64,000 nucleotides of DNA from Paenibacillus sp. FJAT-26967. Its GTDB lineage: Bacteria; Bacillota; Bacilli; Paenibacillales; NBRC-103111. The notes under the pieces were generated by a model that was not told where the DNA came from, did no database searches, and saw only the letters and a list, made by a program, of their open reading frames with translations. Below are positions 25,556 to 34,771 of the stretch, piece after piece (the first letter of the stretch is position 1; every line of letters begins with the position of its first letter). Location: assembly GCF_001541095.1 (NCBI RefSeq), contig NZ_LMXH01000007.1, positions 128,678 to 192,677 of the forward strand. Reading direction: 5' to 3'. The position numbers and the translations under genes are program-made.

Positions 25556-28500
25556 CTACCGGTTCAGCAGCTTCTCCAAACGGACAAGCAGCACAACCGC
25601 TTCCGCCCGTGTCGCCGTCTCATCCGGTTCAAAACGATTGCCGCTGCGGCCGTTGATGATTCCATGCTCAACCGCCGTCTCTACAGACGACTTGGCCCAG
25701 CCAGGAATGTCCCCCTCATCGGCAAAAGCGGGTGCTCCGCCTGCTGCGGTCGGCCAGTTCATGCTCTTGGCGAGCATGACAGCAAGCTCCGCGCGGGTGA
25801 CAGACCGCTCGGCACGGAACGTCCCATCGGCGTAGCCGTTCACAATGCCCTTGGCTGCTGCGGCGGTTACCGCTTGCTGCGCCCACGCGGGGATAGCATC
25901 CCCATCGGTGAACACTGGCTTAGGCGCTGCATCGGCATCATCCATCAGCAGCCGCTCCAGCATGACAAGCCACTCGGCGCGGTTGATCGTCCCTTCCGGA
26001 TTAAACTCGCCGGACTCATACCCCTCGATGAGGCCCAGGGAATAAGCCCGGGCGATATCCGCTTCTGCCCAGTGTCCGGCAATATCGCCAAAGGGATTCT
26101 TCGTTCCCTCTCCAGGTTCTGTTCCGGGGTCGGGCTTGGTGCCCGGATCCGGTTTCGAGCCGGGAACAGGTCCCGGACCAGCGGAAGCTTCCCGGATGAT
26201 CGTCAGCTTGTATTCACGGCCGGATCCGTCTTCCGCTTGCACAACTACTCTGAACTCATTGCTTCCTTCTTTCAAAGAAGCCGTAAACTCCCGGCCGGCA
26301 GCCTTTTGTCCGTTCATCGCAACTTGAGCGTAGGAATCTATCGCTTCGTAGCGGATCACGACACGATCTGTACGGACCAACGCGGTATACTCGCTGACGC
26401 CCGGCTGGAATTGCGGCGTAAGAGAGACCGCTTGCTCCCCTACCCGCAAACTAAGCTCATTCAGCCTGCTTTCCGAAGAAAGCGAAGACGAAGAACCGGA
26501 TGAGCCGGAAGAAGATGCAGGTGCGGTTCTTACGCTCCCGGCCAGTTCCGTGCTGCTGTTGCCCGCTGCGTCCAGGGCTTTCACAGCAAATGAGTACGCC
26601 GTATCGCTTGACAGGCCGCTTACCTTGTAGCTGTATGTATCGGCGCTAACCGTGGCCAGCAGCGTGCTGTTCTTATAGACCTCGTAGCTGCTGACACCTG
26701 CCAGATCGGCAGCTGCGGGCCATCCCAAGCTCACACTGCCTGTGGTGAGTCCGCTGAAGGCAAGCGCGCTGCCGGCAGGCCAGGCGGGCGCTGTGACATC
26801 CGCCGCGGCTGCCTTAACCAGCGTCACAACCGCTGCGGAGCCCGCAGTCCGGCCCGATTCGTTGCCCGCCGCATCCGACGCTGTGATCACGAACGCGTAG
26901 CTTCCAGGCGCCAGATCACCGATGTCTGCGGCTGCCGTCGAGCCGTCAGCAAAACTGGCGCCAAGCTCTACCGGGCTGCCGAGTTCAGCTGCCGTCACCG
27001 TACCGTCTCTATCGGTATCCTGCCACAGATAAGCCTTCACTGCCGCTCCGGCTTCACCTACTGAACCCGCCGCGCCGTATAACTGATCCGGAGTACCCGA
27101 ATAATTATCCACAACGCTGAATTTGGATATATCCACGACAGGCGGAGTCGTATCCGGCACTGCATCATTCTCACGGATGGTCACCACCGCTTCCGTTAAT
27201 GTGCCAAGCACGGCACCGTTCGCAGGACTGCTCAGCTTTACGGTGAATGTCCGGTCTCCCTCATAGGTTAGGTTGTCCCGCACGGGAATGCCGTAAGTCT
27301 TGCTGGTCTCCCCATTCTTAAATACAAGAACATCATCAACTGCGGTATAATCTCTTCCCGCAGCTGCCGTTCCATCCAAGGTTTGAATCCGGACCCGGGT
27401 CTGGCCTTCACTGCTGTCCGTCCTTTTAACCGTAAGAGTTGCCGTTCCACCATCTTCGTTCGCTTCAAAAGCCCCTATAGCAAACGACAGCGTCCCTTCA
27501 CCCTTGCTATTGAACACATATAAGCCATCGCTGCCTGCCATTACAAGATCGGAACGGCCATCCCCATTGAATTCCCCAGCCGTAAAATGAGGAATATTCT
27601 GGCCGAAATAATAGTTCAGAGCCGGCTGAAACGTACCGTCTCCGTTGCCCAGACGAATGGACCGGTGACTGAGAATATCCAGCACACCATCGCCATCAAA
27701 ATCCCCTAACGCAAAATCTAGCGGGTAGGTTTCTGTCCCGTACAAAGCGGGCGGGTTAAACGCACCTCCGCCAGCTCCGAGGAGCACAGTTACTCCATGG
27801 TCTCCATTCGCGACAAATGCCAAATCTATCAGGCCGTCCCCATTGAGGTCAGCCGCTTCGATCCTTTCAGGCATTATGCCGGATGCATAGGCCGCTGCGG
27901 TGTAATTCGACCCGCTTCCATCGTTCGTCAGGATACTGACCGTGTCAGATCCCGAATTAGCGACTGCCAGGTCTTTAGCTCCGTCCCCGTTCATGTCTGC
28001 CACAATCAGACTGCGGGGAAGATTCCCCACCGGAATATTTAACGCTGCCGCAAAATTCCCGCCCCCCGTTCCAAGCAGAATCGACACGGAATTCGAAGAA
28101 TTATTGGCCACGGCCAGATCCATGATACCGTTGCCGTCCAAGTCCGCCGCCTCTACTCCAATGGGATAATCTCCAACGGGATAAGTACCGACGACATGAA
28201 ACGTCCCGTCCCCGGCACCCTTGAGAATACTCACCGTGTCGTCACTGGTGTTGGTCACAGCCAAATCCGCACCGCCATCCCCGTCTAAATCTGCGACTGC
28301 GGCTCCTCTCGGATTAATCCCGACCCCCGTGTCTGCCTGCGGCAGAAACGAGCCGTCTCCCTGGCCCAGCAGAACCGCAACCTTATTATCCAGATGCTTC
28401 AGTGCGATCACATCTGCCAGCCCGTCGGCATTCACATCAGCGGTCTCAACCTCATAAATGTATGAACCCGCATAATAATGAACCCCATCCTGAAAAACCG

Positions 28501-28618
28501 GATTCGCCGCATATACAGACCGGGGCAAGGCCAGTAGCGAGATGCCTAGTGCAACGGGCATCCATTTTTTTGTAAGCTTGCTTTTCCACCCTTCCAACTC
28601 TCCCACACTCCCTGCCAA
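25556..28618 (-). CDS. 1020-residue SLH-anchored protein with FG-GAP, Calx-beta and Fn3 modules
   Basis: Basic N-terminus and hydrophobic stretch (PVALGISLLALPRSVYA) form the signal peptide, cut near residue 37. Residues about 40-365 are FG-GAP/VCBS repeats (DLDGDGGADLAVTN, DMNGDGAKDLAVAN), each with a D-x-D-G-D calcium-type loop, probably a beta-propeller. About 375-490 is Calx-beta (DYTAVDDVLVFKNGET), then an Ig-like module, a fibronectin type III module, a Ser-rich linker, a cadherin-like module and three SLH domains (about 820-1015). Wall-anchored and calcium-dependent binding is inferred. A hairpin terminator lies just upstream of the start. Confidence 0.9.
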   Translation of the reverse strand: MAGSVGELEGWKSKLTKKWMPVALGISLLALPRSVYAANPVFQDGVHYYAGSYIYEVETADVNADGLADVIALKHLDNKVAVLLGQGDGSFLPQADTGVGINPRGAAVADLDGDGGADLAVTNTSDDTVSILKGAGDGTFHVVGTYPVGDYPIGVEAADLDGNGIMDLAVANNSSNSVSILLGTGGGNFAAALNIPVGNLPRSLIVADMNGDGAKDLAVANSGSDTVSILTNDGSGSNYTAAAYASGIMPERIEAADLNGDGLIDLAFVANGDHGVTVLLGAGGGAFNPPALYGTETYPLDFALGDFDGDGVLDILSHRSIRLGNGDGTFQPALNYYFGQNIPHFTAGEFNGDGRSDLVMAGSDGLYVFNSKGEGTLSFAIGAFEANEDGGTATLTVKRTDSSEGQTRVRIQTLDGTAAAGRDYTAVDDVLVFKNGETSKTYGIPVRDNLTYEGDRTFTVKLSSPANGAVLGTLTEAVVTIRENDAVPDTTPPVVDISKFSVVDNYSGTPDQLYGAAGSVGEAGAAVKAYLWQDTDRDGTVTAAELGSPVELGASFADGSTAAADIGDLAPGSYAFVITASDAAGNESGRTAGSAAVVTLVKAAAADVTAPAWPAGSALAFSGLTTGSVSLGWPAAADLAGVSSYEVYKNSTLLATVSADTYSYKVSGLSSDTAYSFAVKALDAAGNSSTELAGSVRTAPASSSGSSGSSSSLSSESRLNELSLRVGEQAVSLTPQFQPGVSEYTALVRTDRVVIRYEAIDSYAQVAMNGQKAAGREFTASLKEGSNEFRVVVQAEDGSGREYKLTIIREASAGPGPVPGSKPDPGTKPDPGTEPGEGTKNPFGDIAGHWAEADIARAYSLGLIEGYESGEFNPEGTINRAEWLVMLERLLMDDADAAPKPVFTDGDAIPAWAQQAVTAAAAKGIVNGYADGTFRAERSVTRAELAVMLAKSMNWPTAAGGAPAFADEGDIPGWAKSSVETAVEHGIINGRSGNRFEPDETATRAEAVVLLVRLEKLLNR

Positions 28619-28655
28619 ATACTAGATAATCCTTATTATAAAAGATTTCGTTCCA

Positions 28656-28679
28656 TAAAAAATCCCCCTAAACGGGGGA
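28656..28679 (-). terminator. Terminator-like hairpin 40 bases upstream of the 1020-residue SLH gene
   Basis: On the minus strand TCCCCC-GTTTA-GGGGGA is followed by TTTTTTA. It points toward the SLH gene start. It may end read-through from the sigma/anti-sigma unit or act in the leader. Confidence 0.65.
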
Positions 28680-28733
28680 AAGGGAACAAAATTTATATTT
28701 ACCTGTGATTGGTCAGCACGGCTCGTTCTGCAA

Positions 28734-28762
28734 TTGCGTTAAACAAACGACTCATTTATTAT
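28734..28762 (+). promoter_or_regulatory. Possible promoter of the small anchored protein
   Basis: TTGCGT (28734-28739), 17-base spacer, TATTAT (28757-28762). Confidence 0.4.
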
Positions 28763-28832
28763 AAAAGAAAACCAATTTTCTATATAATCCCAGATTTAGT
28801 TCATTATATATAACGTTGAATAGGTGGCACTA

Positions 28833-29180
28833 ATGAAAAAAACAAACAACCGAATGCTAGTCGGCTTTCTGCTCACACTCGCCCTTTCCACGGGTTTTAT
28901 CGCCTATAAAAGCTATTCGTACTATCAATTAAAACAGTATGATTTGACTGGCAATCAGGCAAGTAGAGAAGACGGAGCTGTTTATATTAATAGCTTAAAG
29001 ATTAGCAGTGCCTACGATGAGAACAAACACGTCCCCGAGAAAATAGTCGGCCGACTCAAGGGTGAATCCTTTTTCTTTAGCGGGGCGTCCATCTGGAAAC
29101 TCCAACGAATTTCTGAGGATGAATGTATCCTGTTTAGAACGTATATGTTTAATGGTGTTTACTGTAAGAACGATGTATAG
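28833..29180 (+). CDS. Small membrane-anchored extracytoplasmic protein
   Basis: 115 residues. A basic start (MKKTNNR) and one hydrophobic helix (about 8-24) suggest a signal anchor or signal peptide. The remainder, about 90 residues, is polar and ends with two cysteines (DECILF, VYCKNDV) that could form a disulphide outside the cell. I chose the ATG at 28833 with AGGTGG five bases upstream; a GTG three codons earlier overlaps that site. It is convergent with the DUF4179 gene. No family recognised. Confidence 0.65.
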   Translation: MKKTNNRMLVGFLLTLALSTGFIAYKSYSYYQLKQYDLTGNQASREDGAVYINSLKISSAYDENKHVPEKIVGRLKGESFFFSGASIWKLQRISEDECILFRTYMFNGVYCKNDV

Positions 29181-29245
29181 GAGCAGGAGTAGCAGGACCC
29201 CCTCCCCATTTCTGCATAAGAACCTCCAGGTTAATAGTGTCCTTA

Positions 29246-30532
29246 TTACTGACTATCGTGAGGGGAGAATACCTGAGCAGCAGGCAGCTCGAACTTCCAC
29301 GGACCTCTCAGCAGTACTTCCGGTTCAGTCAAAGTCAAACGAACCTCTCTGCTGTTCGGATCGATTGGAATTTCCAGATATTCCAGCGCTTTTGTTTCTG
29401 GATTCAGGGTGGCGCTGTGATCGATCTTGTCCAGCCGGAAATTGTGAAGGGATTTCGCCGCATCCTGCCGGTAACCCACATCCACATAAATCCTCAGCAG
29501 CTTCGGCCCGACACGCTCAAGCTTAGTTAGGGTAATAGGAAAGCCTGCCAGGTCGATTGTCTTACCGACTGCCTCCTCTGTCCCGGAGGGGAGTTTTAAT
29601 GTAAGCTTGGCCTTGTCCTTATACACCACATTGATTTCAGGGAGGGTAACCTTGTAGCTCGCGGCTGCATTGTCCGATAGAGTAAAGAAAAACTCCCGGG
29701 CAGGACTAGAGAGTCCCAAATGCCGCTCAAGTTCATATTCCTTCCCCTTCTCATCGGTAACGCTGAGCTTCTGATCCTCATGGATACCGTTAAATCCATA
29801 ATTTTCCACACTAAATTCTAAAGAATGTTGTGCTGCAAAAGAAATTCTTGCCTGTGCTCCTATCCGGTCTGCAATCATTGTAAGGGCCAAACCGTTTACG
29901 TCCGTTGTTTCTCCCATATCCCGGTAGCTTTCATAAGTTTCGGTCTTAGTAAGTTTGATTGAAGTGGAGATCTCCGAGCTTCTGCCTATTAACATCCTCA
30001 TTTCCCCGCTTACTGGAAACTTTCCCTGGTACCAGAATGAGCTTGACCAATTGCCCGGACTCCATAAGGACTGGGTGGATGGGATGGTGATGGATTCCCC
30101 CTGTTCATTCTCTAATCTGACCGACTCGATTTTGGCTGTATCCTTCCCAGACATCGTAATATAGGTCATTTGTTCATCAACCATCATCCCCGTAATGACT
30201 ACCATGCCTTTCTCTATCGGGATCGTAACGGGCTCATGCAGCGTGTATCTCTGCTGCGGAACCTCTTCCTCAATCATCATTCCGATTCCGGGAATAAACT
30301 GAAGCGTCTTCTGAATTGCAGCGCGTACCTGATCATAGAATACGAGCGATGTCAGTAGAAGAAGCCCCAATAAGGCAGCTGCTATGACGCCGGAAGACCT
30401 TCTTCGGGTTCCTCGGGAAGTCTTGCTCTCGCTGTCTTCCACAAATGCCTGCCTCATTCCCTGCCTGCTTCTTTGATGAAGGCCCGCCGGTATCGGGATA
30501 TCGTTCATTTTTTTCTTGATCGGATTATCCAC
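29246..30532 (-). CDS. DUF4179-type anti-sigma-factor-like protein
   Basis: 428 residues. A cytosolic N-terminus of about 50 residues precedes a single membrane helix (about 50-67, GVIAAALLGLLLLTSLVFYD) and a large extracytoplasmic beta-rich region with VPQQRYTLHEPVTI near its start, as in DUF4179 proteins. DUF4179 proteins are usually encoded beside ECF sigma factors and are thought to sequester them. The GTG start at 30532 lies eight bases inside the sigma gene, with GGAGGGGG correctly spaced, so translation is coupled. An envelope signal would release the sigma factor (family knowledge plus inference). Confidence 0.85.
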   Translation of the reverse strand: MDNPIKKKMNDIPIPAGLHQRSRQGMRQAFVEDSESKTSRGTRRRSSGVIAAALLGLLLLTSLVFYDQVRAAIQKTLQFIPGIGMMIEEEVPQQRYTLHEPVTIPIEKGMVVITGMMVDEQMTYITMSGKDTAKIESVRLENEQGESITIPSTQSLWSPGNWSSSFWYQGKFPVSGEMRMLIGRSSEISTSIKLTKTETYESYRDMGETTDVNGLALTMIADRIGAQARISFAAQHSLEFSVENYGFNGIHEDQKLSVTDEKGKEYELERHLGLSSPAREFFFTLSDNAAASYKVTLPEINVVYKDKAKLTLKLPSGTEEAVGKTIDLAGFPITLTKLERVGPKLLRIYVDVGYRQDAAKSLHNFRLDKIDHSATLNPETKALEYLEIPIDPNSREVRLTLTEPEVLLRGPWKFELPAAQVFSPHDSQ

Positions 30533-31040
30533 AAATATCCCCCTCCACGGTTAGTTTGCGGAGCTTTTTCAAGGACCTGTACAGTATCGTTTTGGCTGTC
30601 CCTAATGGAATTTCTAAGATCTCTGCCGTTTCTTTGATCGTGTAATCCTGATAAAAGCGTAATAGAATCACACTTTTCTCATCCTCATCCAGCAGATCAA
30701 TCAAATCCTTGAGCGAGACCGACAGCGGGATATCCCCTTGGTCATCTGCCGTTATCGTATCCAGTGATAGGTAGTCCCTTGTAAAAATCACGCTCTTGCT
30801 GCGCTTGCGGAGCAAATCAATCGAGCACCGGATCGCAATCCGGACCAGCCAGGTTCTGAAATACTCGGGTTCCTGGAGTGACCTGATCGACTTAAAGGAA
30901 CGGTACGCGGTCTCTTGAATCGCATCTAGAGCATCTTCCTGATTCTTCAAATACACGTATGCGATGCGGTACAGTTCCTCTTCAAACTGCTGGAACAGCT
31001 TGATGTATGCTTTTTCGTCGCCACGCTGGGCGTTCTTCAC
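30525..31040 (-). CDS. ECF-type RNA polymerase sigma factor
   Basis: 171 residues. Region 2 shows AYVYLKNQEDALDAIQETAY and the conserved FRTWLVRIAIR; region 4 shows DEKSVILLRFYQDYTIKETA with IPLGTAKTILYRSLKKLR as the HTH. No other domain. The start is a GTG at 31040; an in-frame stop lies seven codons upstream, so few alternatives exist and the ribosome site (GAGGG, about 14 bases away) is poor, possibly keeping expression low. The downstream anti-sigma-like gene overlaps by eight bases. Target promoters cannot be predicted from this window. Confidence 0.92.
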   Translation of the reverse strand: MKNAQRGDEKAYIKLFQQFEEELYRIAYVYLKNQEDALDAIQETAYRSFKSIRSLQEPEYFRTWLVRIAIRCSIDLLRKRSKSVIFTRDYLSLDTITADDQGDIPLSVSLKDLIDLLDEDEKSVILLRFYQDYTIKETAEILEIPLGTAKTILYRSLKKLRKLTVEGDICG

Positions 31041-31186
31041 AAGCTTTACGATCCCTCTTCACCTACTCACACTTGGGTTGATACCTATTAGACGTACGGG
31101 ATGGTAATTTAGCTCTCGCCGGGACAATATTCACCCAAAAATTACAACATTACCCAAGCGTTCTCTCTGTTCCACACGCAAAAAAT

Positions 31187-31208
31187 CCCCCTATACCAGG
31201 TTAGGGGG
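31187..31208 (-). terminator. Terminator of the glycan operon
   Basis: CCCCCTA and TAGGGGG pair on the minus strand with an eight-base loop, followed by ATTTTTTG; about 20 bases past the response regulator stop. Confidence 0.85.
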
Positions 31209-31228
31209 CCTAAAACGATCTTACAATT

Positions 31229-32875
31229 TCACTTCGCTTTACTTGACGTGTTCCTCTGGATCTTACCGGCATATTCGCCTGGCGTGAGCCCGGAATAGTT
31301 CTTGAAGCATTTCAGAAAATAACTCTTATTGTCATAACCGAGCAGTTCCGCCAGCTCTGCCACCGTGATATCTGTCTGGTCAATAAGTTCCTTCGCTTTC
31401 TCCATCTTGGTGCGTGTAACGAATTCAACAAAGTTCTCCCCGGTTTCCCTTTTGAACAGCCGGCTGAAATAGCTCGGGTTCAAATGAAGGTACTCCGCGA
31501 CCTCTTCTTGGGTAATCCTGCGGTTCACGGACCGTAGAACATAAAGCTGCGCTTCCGCAATTTCCTTACGCTGGGGCTGTTTATAAATATGCTCCATCAC
31601 TGAGAACGTACGATGCAGCAGGGAAATAATCATTTCCCGAAGCTGCTCGATCGTCTCTGCCTCCAGAATCGACTGATGAAGCACTTCAAGTGAATAGCCC
31701 GATTGAAAGTGCTGAAGGGACTTGAATTTGAGCTGCAGATCCAGCATCATCTTCAGGAACCATTCCTTCACCATCCGGGGATGATAGCGTTGCTGAATGA
31801 TGACGCCCGTCCATTTGCCCGTCACCGCATCCACCCGGTCTGCCGCCTGCTCCAGCACGACCTGTTTCAGCTCTTCCAGAGCGGTGGAGTAATAAGTGAA
31901 TAAATCTTCCGCCGTATAGGCTACCCGGCTGTATCTTGCGATCACGCCGCTTCCCGCATAGAATCTCGCTTCCTCCGCACCTTCCAGAAGCTCCGAAATC
32001 CGCTCCTTGAGCGACTGGATGTCCTGCCCGTGCCGTCCGATCAGGAACGTCACCCGCACGCGCAAATATTGATGCAGGGACAGCTGAATCTTCCGGAGAG
32101 TTTCCTCCGCTTCACTCAGTCCGACAGTCGAGAGTTTAACCGTCTTAACCGGAAAAAGCAGAAGGAGATGCTCCGGTGACGGACGGAAGATAACCATACC
32201 GTCGGACTCGCAGATCAGTTCCTCCATCACATTTTCTACAGCGAAAATCAGATTATCTTTGGATACAAAGCGCCTATGTGTCTCGACAAAACGGTCAATG
32301 AAACAAAGAACCGGTAAATACCCGCTATGAGCAAGCTCAATGCCGTACTCCCTTGCCTGCTCCGTCAATTGTTCCGGGAACAAGAGAGGATGATACAGCA
32401 GGGTCTGGAGAAACTGGCTTCGGATAGCGAGCCGGCTTTCCTTGGTTATCTGCTGCAGCCGCTGCACCTTCCGGCTCGCGGTCTGTGTTTCTTCAAGCTG
32501 ATCTGCGAATTTGCGGAGCAGCTGAACGATGTCCTCGATTTCCATCTTTTCTTTCAGGATATAATCATTCACATGAAGCTTTACCGCTTGCTGCGCGTAG
32601 TTAAAGTCATCATGGCACGATAGAATGACGACCTTGAGCGGCGGGCAGGCCTCCTTCATTTTTGCGATAAGCTCCAGCCCGTTCATGTGCGGCATCCCGA
32701 TATCCGTAATCAGAATGTCCGGAGCGGATACCTTGGCTGCGTCCAGCGCTTTGACACCGCTCTCGAATACGCCTTGAACCCTCATATGCAGCGATTCCCA
32801 CGGAACCGATTGACTCAGAAATTCCAGCACCGGATAATCATCATCCACCAGCATGACGTTAAGCATGATTCTCAC
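31229..32875 (-). CDS. AraC-family response regulator (YesN-like)
   Basis: 548 residues. A receiver domain with DDDYPVLEFL and phospho-Asp in ILITDIGMPHMNG is at the N-terminus, a long helical middle region follows, and a C-terminal pair of AraC helix-turn-helix motifs closes the protein (ITQEEVAEYLHLNPSYFSRL and TVAELAELLGYDNKSYFLKC). This is the usual YesN architecture in Paenibacillus and relatives. It overlaps the kinase gene by 17 bases and is the last cistron of the operon, so it most likely activates the operon in response to the transported glycan. Confidence 0.93.
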   Translation of the reverse strand: MRIMLNVMLVDDDYPVLEFLSQSVPWESLHMRVQGVFESGVKALDAAKVSAPDILITDIGMPHMNGLELIAKMKEACPPLKVVILSCHDDFNYAQQAVKLHVNDYILKEKMEIEDIVQLLRKFADQLEETQTASRKVQRLQQITKESRLAIRSQFLQTLLYHPLLFPEQLTEQAREYGIELAHSGYLPVLCFIDRFVETHRRFVSKDNLIFAVENVMEELICESDGMVIFRPSPEHLLLLFPVKTVKLSTVGLSEAEETLRKIQLSLHQYLRVRVTFLIGRHGQDIQSLKERISELLEGAEEARFYAGSGVIARYSRVAYTAEDLFTYYSTALEELKQVVLEQAADRVDAVTGKWTGVIIQQRYHPRMVKEWFLKMMLDLQLKFKSLQHFQSGYSLEVLHQSILEAETIEQLREMIISLLHRTFSVMEHIYKQPQRKEIAEAQLYVLRSVNRRITQEEVAEYLHLNPSYFSRLFKRETGENFVEFVTRTKMEKAKELIDQTDITVAELAELLGYDNKSYFLKCFKNYSGLTPGEYAGKIQRNTSSKAK

Positions 32876-34673
32876 CGCTTTTTAAAGGGATTTGCAAGGT
32901 AATGGTCGTTCCTCTGCCGGGTTGGCTGTCTATCTTGTAACGGAACCGGTCCCCGTAAATCAGCCTCAACCGTTCGATCACATTATTCAAACCGATACCG
33001 GACAGCCCTCTTTTCACGGAGAGCTCATCCCCCGTCTCCGCAGCTTGAGTCAACTTCTTCTCCAGACGCTCCAGTTCTTCCGGGCCCATACCCCGCCCTG
33101 TATCGCTAACCTGCATCATCAGTTTGTCCTCCTGCCTCCAAGCCGAAATCATTACGGTGCCCGGATAATCGCGGAAGCCATGAATAAGCGAATTCTCCAG
33201 AATAGGCTGTAAAATGAACCGCGGAAGCTCAGCCAGCGCTGTCTCCGGTTCGATATCCGTCTCCAGGATAATCGGTTCGCCAAGCCGGAAGTTCATCAGC
33301 TGAAAATAATGGGCGACGGTTTCCACTTCTTCGTGCAGCGGAATACATTCATTGTTGCGGTTAATCGTCATTCGGAGCAGAGACGACAGCGAGCTGATCA
33401 AGGCCGCATTCTCCTCATCGCCTTTAAGCTTAATGCGCATCCGGATCGAGTTGAGCACATTGAACAGGAAATGCGGATTGATCTGCGCCTGGAGCATTTC
33501 AAGCTCCGCTTTGCGCTTGCGGCTTTGTTCGAGCGTCACCTGCCGGAGCATCTCCTCGATGCGGTCCAGCATCCGGTCGAAGGAATGACCGAGCCGGCTT
33601 ATTTCATCCCGGCCTGTAATGCCGGTGCGGACCTCAAGATTACCGGCCTCCACTTGGGAAACGACGCGTCCAAACCGGTACAGCGGTTTCGTGAACTGCC
33701 TCACCAGCGTAACCAGTATAAGGAGGAATACGATGAAAAACAGCGCCTGCAAGAGAAAATTAGTGCCCTGTACGGTATTGATCTGAGCCACGGCCGCCCT
33801 GTACGGCACCAGGCTTACCAATATCCAATCCGAATAAGGAAGCTTGCGCTGAAGCAGCAGATGCTCCTCTTCCTTAACCTTGATCAGATTGGATCCGTCT
33901 TTGTCCCCAAGCTGATTGAAGTACGCAAAAGGCTGCCCTATCCTTGCTTTGTCCGAATGGGAGAGGATCGTCCCTTTGGAGTCGAGCAGCATATGTTCCT
34001 GATCCATTTTATTCTGAGTAAAAATTTCATTGATTTTTTCCTCATTCATACTGACGATCAGATAACCGTAGGGTTCGGAGGAAAAACTTTTGATAGTGTT
34101 GGCGATCGTGATGAGATACCGTCCCTTCTCCTTGTCGGATGCGAGGTAAGAAGGGTGGGTGCCGATCCAATAGGTAACAAAAGAAGGCATCTGAGTCAGC
34201 TTCTCAAACCAGGTCTCCCGAAAAAACCGGTTCGGGTCATAATCAAGGTGTGAATAGTTGGTGTAGCTCGTTCCGTTGTTCAGCAGAATCGTGATGTGGG
34301 TTTTATCACCGGGAAACGAGATGTTCTCCAGCTTACTCGTGATCTTACGGTTATTCAGAAAATGCTCGACAAAACGGTCTTCACCGCTGACCGGCTGTCC
34401 GCCTTGCTGCTGCATAATAATGGACTGAATTTCACTGTCGAATTGAATATAATTGGAAACATAAATCATTTTGTTCACGGTATTCACAATATAACGTTCC
34501 ATGACATCTAAGGTGCCCAGAGCATTATCAATGACATGACGCTGTACGACTGCTTCCGTATTCCGGTTGGAGAAAGTCAAAATAACCGCAGCCGGCAGCA
34601 GCAGACAAATAATAGAAGAGACAATCAGCTTTTGCCGTATGCTTAATTGACGCAGAAACTGGAATAATGTCAT
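32859..34673 (-). CDS. Sensor histidine kinase (YesM-like)
   Basis: About 604 residues. Membrane helix 1 (SSIICLLLPAAVILTF), a periplasm-type dCache sensor, helix 2 (LLQALFFIVFLLILVTL), HAMP, then a His_kinase domain with INPHFLFNVLNSIR carrying the phosphorylated His, and an HATPase_c with GIGLNNVIERL. This family senses extracellular sugars or their binding proteins. I take the ATG at 34673 with AGGTG upstream; a GTG at 34739 behind AAAGGTGG or a TTG at 34760 would add 22 to 29 residues. It directly precedes and overlaps its response regulator and follows the binding-protein gene. Confidence 0.92.
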   Translation of the reverse strand: MTLFQFLRQLSIRQKLIVSSIICLLLPAAVILTFSNRNTEAVVQRHVIDNALGTLDVMERYIVNTVNKMIYVSNYIQFDSEIQSIIMQQQGGQPVSGEDRFVEHFLNNRKITSKLENISFPGDKTHITILLNNGTSYTNYSHLDYDPNRFFRETWFEKLTQMPSFVTYWIGTHPSYLASDKEKGRYLITIANTIKSFSSEPYGYLIVSMNEEKINEIFTQNKMDQEHMLLDSKGTILSHSDKARIGQPFAYFNQLGDKDGSNLIKVKEEEHLLLQRKLPYSDWILVSLVPYRAAVAQINTVQGTNFLLQALFFIVFLLILVTLVRQFTKPLYRFGRVVSQVEAGNLEVRTGITGRDEISRLGHSFDRMLDRIEEMLRQVTLEQSRKRKAELEMLQAQINPHFLFNVLNSIRMRIKLKGDEENAALISSLSSLLRMTINRNNECIPLHEEVETVAHYFQLMNFRLGEPIILETDIEPETALAELPRFILQPILENSLIHGFRDYPGTVMISAWRQEDKLMMQVSDTGRGMGPEELERLEKKLTQAAETGDELSVKRGLSGIGLNNVIERLRLIYGDRFRYKIDSQPGRGTTITLQIPLKSGENHA

Positions 34674-34771
34674 ACGCAACACCTGCAGCTCATCATTAGT
34701 TAGTAAAGAGGAGCCTGCCGGCTCCCCTCTATCGTTCACTCTACCACCTTTATGCTCCAAGCGCTATCCGG

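Noticed and set aside
25523..26503. Plus-strand frame of 326 codons
   Set aside because: It lies opposite the SLH and cadherin-like part of a well-supported minus-strand gene and has Arg/Gly/Cys-rich shadow composition.
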